From Chitinophagales bacterium (GTDB lineage Bacteria; Bacteroidota; Bacteroidia; Chitinophagales; Chitinophagaceae): 64,000 bases of DNA. The notes under the pieces were generated by a model. That model did not search any database and had not been told where the DNA came from. It was given only the letters and a program-made list of their open reading frames with translations. The stretch covers positions 62,001-126,000 of the forward strand of contig JAFLBN010000004.1 in the NCBI GenBank assembly GCA_017303395.1. The letters are read 5' to 3'. The number at the start of each line of letters is the position of its first letter. The stretch's first letter is position 1. The position numbers were made by a program, and so were the translations under genes. Positions 60,409 through 64,000 of this stretch are shown here, piece after piece.

Positions 60409-61533
60409 ATGCAATTATCAGCGTTATACGAACGTGCCCTGCGTTTTGAGTTTTTGAGTGTGGAAGAGGGTATGTTTCTGTTTGAAAATGCCCCGCTCGC
60501 CGAACTGATGTTTGTTGCCAACGAGCTGCGCAAAATACAAGTGCCACACGGCAAGGTGACATGGATTATAGACCGCAATATGAACACTACCAATGTGTGT
60601 ATTGCCAACTGCAAATTCTGCAACTTCTACCGCATACCGGGCCACGAGGAATCTTATATCACTGATATAGAAACCTACAAGCAAAAGATTGAAGAGACTT
60701 TCCGCTATGGCGGTGAGCAACTGCTACTACAGGGCGGCCACCATCCTGAATTGGGGCTTGACTACTATACAGCACTCTTCCGCCAGTTGAAGGATATGTA
60801 CCCGAACCTGAAACTGCATGCTTTAGGCCCGCCCGAAGTAGCACACATCTGTAAAGTATCGGGTGTTTCTCATCGCGAGGCTTTGCTGGCACTGAAGGAA
60901 GCGGGTATGGACAGTATGCCGGGCCCCGGTGCAGAGATACTGAACGACCGCGTACGCCGCCTGATATCTAAAGGCAAATGTGGTGCACAGGAATGGTTAG
61001 ACATTATGCACGAAGCACATAAAGTAGGACTTACTACCAGTGCTACCATGATGTTCGGACACGTAGAAACTATCTATGAGCGTTTCGAGCATTTGGTGAA
61101 AATCCGCGAGGTGCAGGCTAAAAAGCCTGAAGATGCAAAAGGCTTTATCGCATTCATCCCGTGGACATTCCAGGATGTTGATACACTGCTGAACAGGATA
61201 CGTGGTACTAAAAACCATACTACTGCTGAAGAGTATATCCGTATGATAGCTATGAGCCGCATCATGCTGCCGAATGTAAAAAACATACAAGCATCATGGC
61301 TTACGGTTGGTAAGCAGGTAGCACAGATATGTCTGCATGCAGGTGCTAACGATTTTGGTTCTATCATGATAGAAGAAAATGTAGTAAGTGCAGCAGGTGC
61401 GCCGCATCGCTTCACCTACAAAGGCATACAACAGGCTATCAACGAAGCAGGCTTCCCGGCGCAGTTGCGTAATCAGCAATACGAATTCCGCAAGCTGCCT
61501 GAAAATATTGAAGAGCAAGTAATAGCTTATTAA
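60409..61533 (+). CDS. mqnC: Cyclic dehypoxanthinyl futalosine synthase
   Basis: A 374-residue radical SAM enzyme of the futalosine pathway for menaquinone. The 4Fe-4S motif CxxxCxxC is Cys64, Cys68 and Cys71 in NVCIANCKFCNF; the LLLQGGHHPELGLDYY, PGPGAEIL and FIPWTFQ segments fit MqnC. The radical SAM barrel spans about 50-320. The protein is full length from ATG 60409; the upstream start is covered by the promoter box. Other mqn genes are not in the window. A terminator follows. Confidence 0.95.
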   Translation: MQLSALYERALRFEFLSVEEGMFLFENAPLAELMFVANELRKIQVPHGKVTWIIDRNMNTTNVCIANCKFCNFYRIPGHEESYITDIETYKQKIEETFRYGGEQLLLQGGHHPELGLDYYTALFRQLKDMYPNLKLHALGPPEVAHICKVSGVSHREALLALKEAGMDSMPGPGAEILNDRVRRLISKGKCGAQEWLDIMHEAHKVGLTTSATMMFGHVETIYERFEHLVKIREVQAKKPEDAKGFIAFIPWTFQDVDTLLNRIRGTKNHTTAEEYIRMIAMSRIMLPNVKNIQASWLTVGKQVAQICLHAGANDFGSIMIEENVVSAAGAPHRFTYKGIQQAINEAGFPAQLRNQQYEFRKLPENIEEQVIAY

Positions 61534-61555
61534 TACAATCAACTGATATTTTGTG

Positions 61556-61584
61556 CAGCCCGATTAACACAATCGGGCTGTTTT
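61556..61584 (+). terminator. Terminator after mqnC
   Basis: Perfect 10-bp stem (61556-61565 with 61571-61580), 5-base loop, followed by TTTTATT. The TSUP gene starts right behind it. Confidence 0.85.
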
Positions 61585-61598
61585 ATTATTTTGTGCCA

Positions 61599-62360
61599 AT
61601 GCTCACGCTGCTTGCATTATGTTGTTTCGCTTTTCTGGCAGGTTTTATTGATGCCATGGTAGGTGGTGGTGGTTTAATACAACTGCCGGCATTCTTCATT
61701 CTGCAACCACACCTCAGCCTTGTGCAAACACTGGCTACCAACAAAACAGCTTCTTTCTTCGGCACATCTGTTTCTGCATACCGCTACATCAAGCGGGTAG
61801 ATATTGACTGGCGGCATCTTACACCCGCTATCCTGGCAGCATTAATAGGTTCTTTCTCAGGCGCACTGCTTGTATCATTCATACACAAAGAGCAGTTCAT
61901 GCCATTCATCATTTGTGTGCTGATACTGGTGTTAGTATATACGGTACTGAAAAAAGAGTTGGGCTTGCATCATGTAGATAAATCATTATCTCACAGTCGC
62001 TACATGTTCTATTCAATATGTATTGGTGGTATCATTGGCCTGTACGATGGTTTGATTGGCCCAGGCACTGGCAGCTTCCTCATCTTCGCGTTTGTAGTGT
62101 TGTTCGGCTACAACTTCCTGTATGCATCTGCCAATGCTAAAGTCATCAATGTGGTTACCAATATTGCGGCATTGGTATTCTTCTTCATAAAGGGAAATAT
62201 CATTTGGAAAATAGCACTACCTGTAGGTGCTGCCAATATGCTGGGCAGTTATGTAGGTTCGCACGTAGCACTGAAGAAAGGCAGTTCGTTCATCCGCCTG
62301 TTCTTTATACTTGTAGTACTTGCACTGATAGCCAAGCTGGGCTACGATTATATGCTATAG
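61599..62360 (+). CDS. TSUP/TauE-SafE family sulfite or sulfonate exporter
   Basis: A 253-residue membrane protein with about eight hydrophobic segments, containing the family's glycine motif GFIDAMVGGGGLIQLPAF at 15-32 and a second copy GGIIGLYDGLIGPGTGSFLIF near 139-159. These proteins export or import small sulfur anions; the substrate here is not known. ATG 61599 fits the first helix; an earlier start would lie in the mqnC terminator. The 3' end overlaps the aminotransferase gene on the opposite strand by 6 bases. Confidence 0.85.
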   Translation: MLTLLALCCFAFLAGFIDAMVGGGGLIQLPAFFILQPHLSLVQTLATNKTASFFGTSVSAYRYIKRVDIDWRHLTPAILAALIGSFSGALLVSFIHKEQFMPFIICVLILVLVYTVLKKELGLHHVDKSLSHSRYMFYSICIGGIIGLYDGLIGPGTGSFLIFAFVVLFGYNFLYASANAKVINVVTNIAALVFFFIKGNIIWKIALPVGAANMLGSYVGSHVALKKGSSFIRLFFILVVLALIAKLGYDYML

Positions 62361-63500
62361 CTTCCTGAGTCTTTCTATTGCCTGCAGTAGCGTTTCTTCT
62401 TTTTTCGCAAAGCAAAAACGTATCAGCTTATCGTCTTTTTTATTGCTGTAAAATGCACTGATAGGTATGGTTGCAACACCATGCTCTTTGGTGAGCCATT
62501 GTGCAAATTCCATATCGGGCATATCGTTGATGGCGCTGTAACTTGCCGTTTGGAAATAGCTACCTGCTGCAGGCTCGTGTATTGTAAATGGTGTGTCCTT
62601 CAGTAGCGATAAAAAATAATCACGTTTCTCCTGCATCATTGCACCAACATTCGGCAGTTCAGGCAGCGACAGGTATTTTGCCAATGCATATTGTGCTGGT
62701 GTATTTACGGTAAAGCAGAGAAACTGATGTATGCGCCTGAATGCTGTTGTGAATTCGGGCGGGGCAATACAGTAGCCCATCTTCCAACCTGTGTTATGAA
62801 AAACTTTGCCGAATGAATACAGCACAAAGCTGCGCTTCCTCAGCTCTTCATGTTCCAGTACGCTGTAGTGTTTCTTCCCATCAAACACCAGTTGTTCATA
62901 CACTTCGTCTGATAGTATGATGATGTTGGTATCACGTACAAGCTCTGCCAGTTTATCCCAATCCTCTTTGCTCCATATTGCACCTGTAGGATTATGCGGT
63001 GTGTTCACTATGATAGCTTTTGTCTTTGGCCTAACCACCGCTTTCAATCTATCCCAATCTACACCAAAGCCGGGCGCCATCAGCGGCACGGGTACGGCTT
63101 TAGCTCCATTTGTTTCTATGTTTGGTATATAGCTATCGTATGCAGGTTCTAAAATAATGGCTTCATCACCCGCTTGCAGTATGGATGTAAATGCTGTGTA
63201 AATAGCATACGTAGCACCTGGAGTAACGGTTATTTCTGTATCGGGATTAATTTCTAATCCGTAACGTTTCGCAAAATCATTGCTGATGGCCTGCCTCAGT
63301 TGTGGCAATCCTACCATTGGTGCATACTGGTTGAACCCCTCTCTGGTAGCTTCATACAAGTATTCACCCAGCCTTTCATCTATCGCATAATCAGGAAAGC
63401 CCTGCGACAGATTAATGGCATTGCACTGCTGTGCAAGGGCACTCATAACGGTAAAGATTGTAGTGCCCGTTGCAGAATGTTTTTGCGGAAGTATCATCAT
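62355..63500 (-). CDS. Class I aminotransferase, methionine aminotransferase type (YbdL-like)
   Basis: A 381-residue pyridoxal-phosphate enzyme. PLP Lys in YSFGKVFHNTGWKMGY near 231-246, NTPHNPTG for the substrate carboxylate near 165-172, and LSDEVYEQL. The N-terminal INLSQGFPDYAIDERL and NQYAPMVGLPQLRQAI match YbdL/kynurenine-glutamine transaminase K-type enzymes that use methionine or aromatic amino acids and keto acids in salvage. Its start overlaps the stop codon of the mannose-1-phosphate guanylyltransferase by one base, so they share a message. Confidence 0.9.
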   Translation of the reverse strand: MMILPQKHSATGTTIFTVMSALAQQCNAINLSQGFPDYAIDERLGEYLYEATREGFNQYAPMVGLPQLRQAISNDFAKRYGLEINPDTEITVTPGATYAIYTAFTSILQAGDEAIILEPAYDSYIPNIETNGAKAVPVPLMAPGFGVDWDRLKAVVRPKTKAIIVNTPHNPTGAIWSKEDWDKLAELVRDTNIIILSDEVYEQLVFDGKKHYSVLEHEELRKRSFVLYSFGKVFHNTGWKMGYCIAPPEFTTAFRRIHQFLCFTVNTPAQYALAKYLSLPELPNVGAMMQEKRDYFLSLLKDTPFTIHEPAAGSYFQTASYSAINDMPDMEFAQWLTKEHGVATIPISAFYSNKKDDKLIRFCFAKKEETLLQAIERLRKL

Positions 63501-64000
63501 TACAGGTATTTTTCCCCTTTGTTGCGTTTTACTTCTGCCACATACTCTTTAATCTGCTGTTCGCGGTTGCGCTCACATATCAGCAACACATCCGGTGTAT
63601 CTATCACAATAAATCGTTCCAAACCCTGCACCACCAGCAGTTTTTCGTTCGGCACTTTTATCATACACTCGCTGGCATCTATCACCATCACATTCTCTCC
63701 AAACACTGCATTACCCAGATAGTCTTTATCAGAATTTTCGTAAGCGCTTTCCCATGTACCAAGATCGCACCAGCCAAAGTAAGAAGGTATTACATACACA
63801 TTCTTAGCCTTCTCCATAATACCGTAATCGATAGATATGTTGGTACACTGAGAGTAGAGATTGTTGATTACATCAAACTCCTTCGGTGTATTGTACACAT
63901 CTTTTGCCTGCATAAATACTTCATGCATTTCAGGCAGGTATTTCTCCAATGCTTCTGTTATGGTCTTTACATTCCATACAAAGATGCCTGAGTTCCAGAG
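63500..64000 (-). CDS. Mannose-1-phosphate guanylyltransferase (C-terminal part)
   Basis: The C-terminal 166 residues of a GDP-mannose pyrophosphorylase. The frame is open at the right edge (LWNSGIFVWNVKTI), continues with DYGIMEKAKNVYVIPSYFGWCDLGTWESAYE, and ends with a left-handed-helix-like segment and KNKGEKYL-type tail. This is the length and order of the C-terminal half of ManC-type enzymes lacking the isomerase domain. It makes GDP-mannose for surface glycans. The N-terminal nucleotide-binding motif is outside the window. The stop codon overlaps the next gene's ATG. Confidence 0.88.
   Translation of the reverse strand, partial: LWNSGIFVWNVKTITEALEKYLPEMHEVFMQAKDVYNTPKEFDVINNLYSQCTNISIDYGIMEKAKNVYVIPSYFGWCDLGTWESAYENSDKDYLGNAVFGENVMVIDASECMIKVPNEKLLVVQGLERFIVIDTPDVLLICERNREQQIKEYVAEVKRNKGEKYL

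Noticed and set aside
1-64000. CRISPR array, insertion sequence or prophage
   Set aside because: No regularly spaced repeats, transposase, integrase or phage structural protein could be seen in any frame.

Overview
This window looks like chromosomal DNA of a member of the Bacteroidota, most likely close to the Chitinophagales. The evidence is the C-terminus of a PorX-type type IX secretion regulator at the left edge, two TonB-dependent receptors with carboxypeptidase-regulatory-like N-termini, the SKKDD/SCKK style of lipoproteins, a 29-residue mS38/COX24-like protein, and many promoters with the Bacteroidota -7 box TAnnTTTG together with an apparent lack of Shine-Dalgarno sequences. I found no rRNA, tRNA, CRISPR array, insertion sequence or prophage. 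Coding density is high and most of the content is core metabolism and information processing.

Layout. 1-3.8 kb: porX end, then moxR overlapping a large secreted TPR protein. 3.8-13.3 kb: FAH-family hydrolase, beta-carbonic anhydrase, LpxL-like acyltransferase, nadC plus lipid kinase, queA, 3-hydroxybutyrate dehydrogenase plus alpha/beta hydrolase, and a MarR-like regulator plus dGTPase. 13.4-24.8 kb is the most envelope-oriented part: two TonB-dependent receptors, each divergent from a MarR-like regulator of the same unusual type, with secreted TPR, DUF4382 and PDZ-hydrolase proteins and a membrane GT-C-like/TPR protein between and beside them. 24.9-32.1 kb: fused acyl-CoA mutase IcmF, a beta-barrel protein with a metal-ligand-rich tail, and an operon of a GT-C enzyme, a dolichyl-phosphate-sugar-synthase-like GT2 and a gamma-carbonic anhydrase. 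32.2-38.2 kb: thyA, folA and a shrunken methyltransferase-like gene, then clpX and priA. 38.2-40.6 kb: two Tat-type ferritin-like proteins opposite tatA, and a 47-residue lipoprotein. 40.6-48.9 kb: a glycosyltransferase with no standard start codon, EamA transporter plus 3-hydroxyacyl-CoA dehydrogenase, FMN reductase, mfd and a LuxR-type response regulator. 49-53 kb: lipoprotein and the HU-TPR-mS38-rng cluster, with a strand-specific RNA hairpin in front of rng. 53.4-64 kb: heme A synthase, membrane patatin, glycosyltransferase, hutH, thioredoxin-like and MerR proteins, mqnC, a TSUP transporter, methionine aminotransferase and the end of a mannose-1-phosphate guanylyltransferase.

Together the genes suggest an aerobic heterotroph (heme A synthase, futalosine-type menaquinone synthesis) that degrades amino acids and short or branched acyl-CoAs (HutH, FAH hydrolase, IcmF, hydroxyacyl-CoA and hydroxybutyrate dehydrogenases) and has an elaborate outer membrane. 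I see no obvious new defence or mobile system. The observations most worth following are the AUC-start glycosyltransferase, the rng leader hairpin, the duplicated MarR/TonB-receptor pairs with candidate operators, and the methyltransferase relic behind folA. Several conventional ORF starts were moved downstream because a TAnnTTTG promoter box overlaps the longer start.
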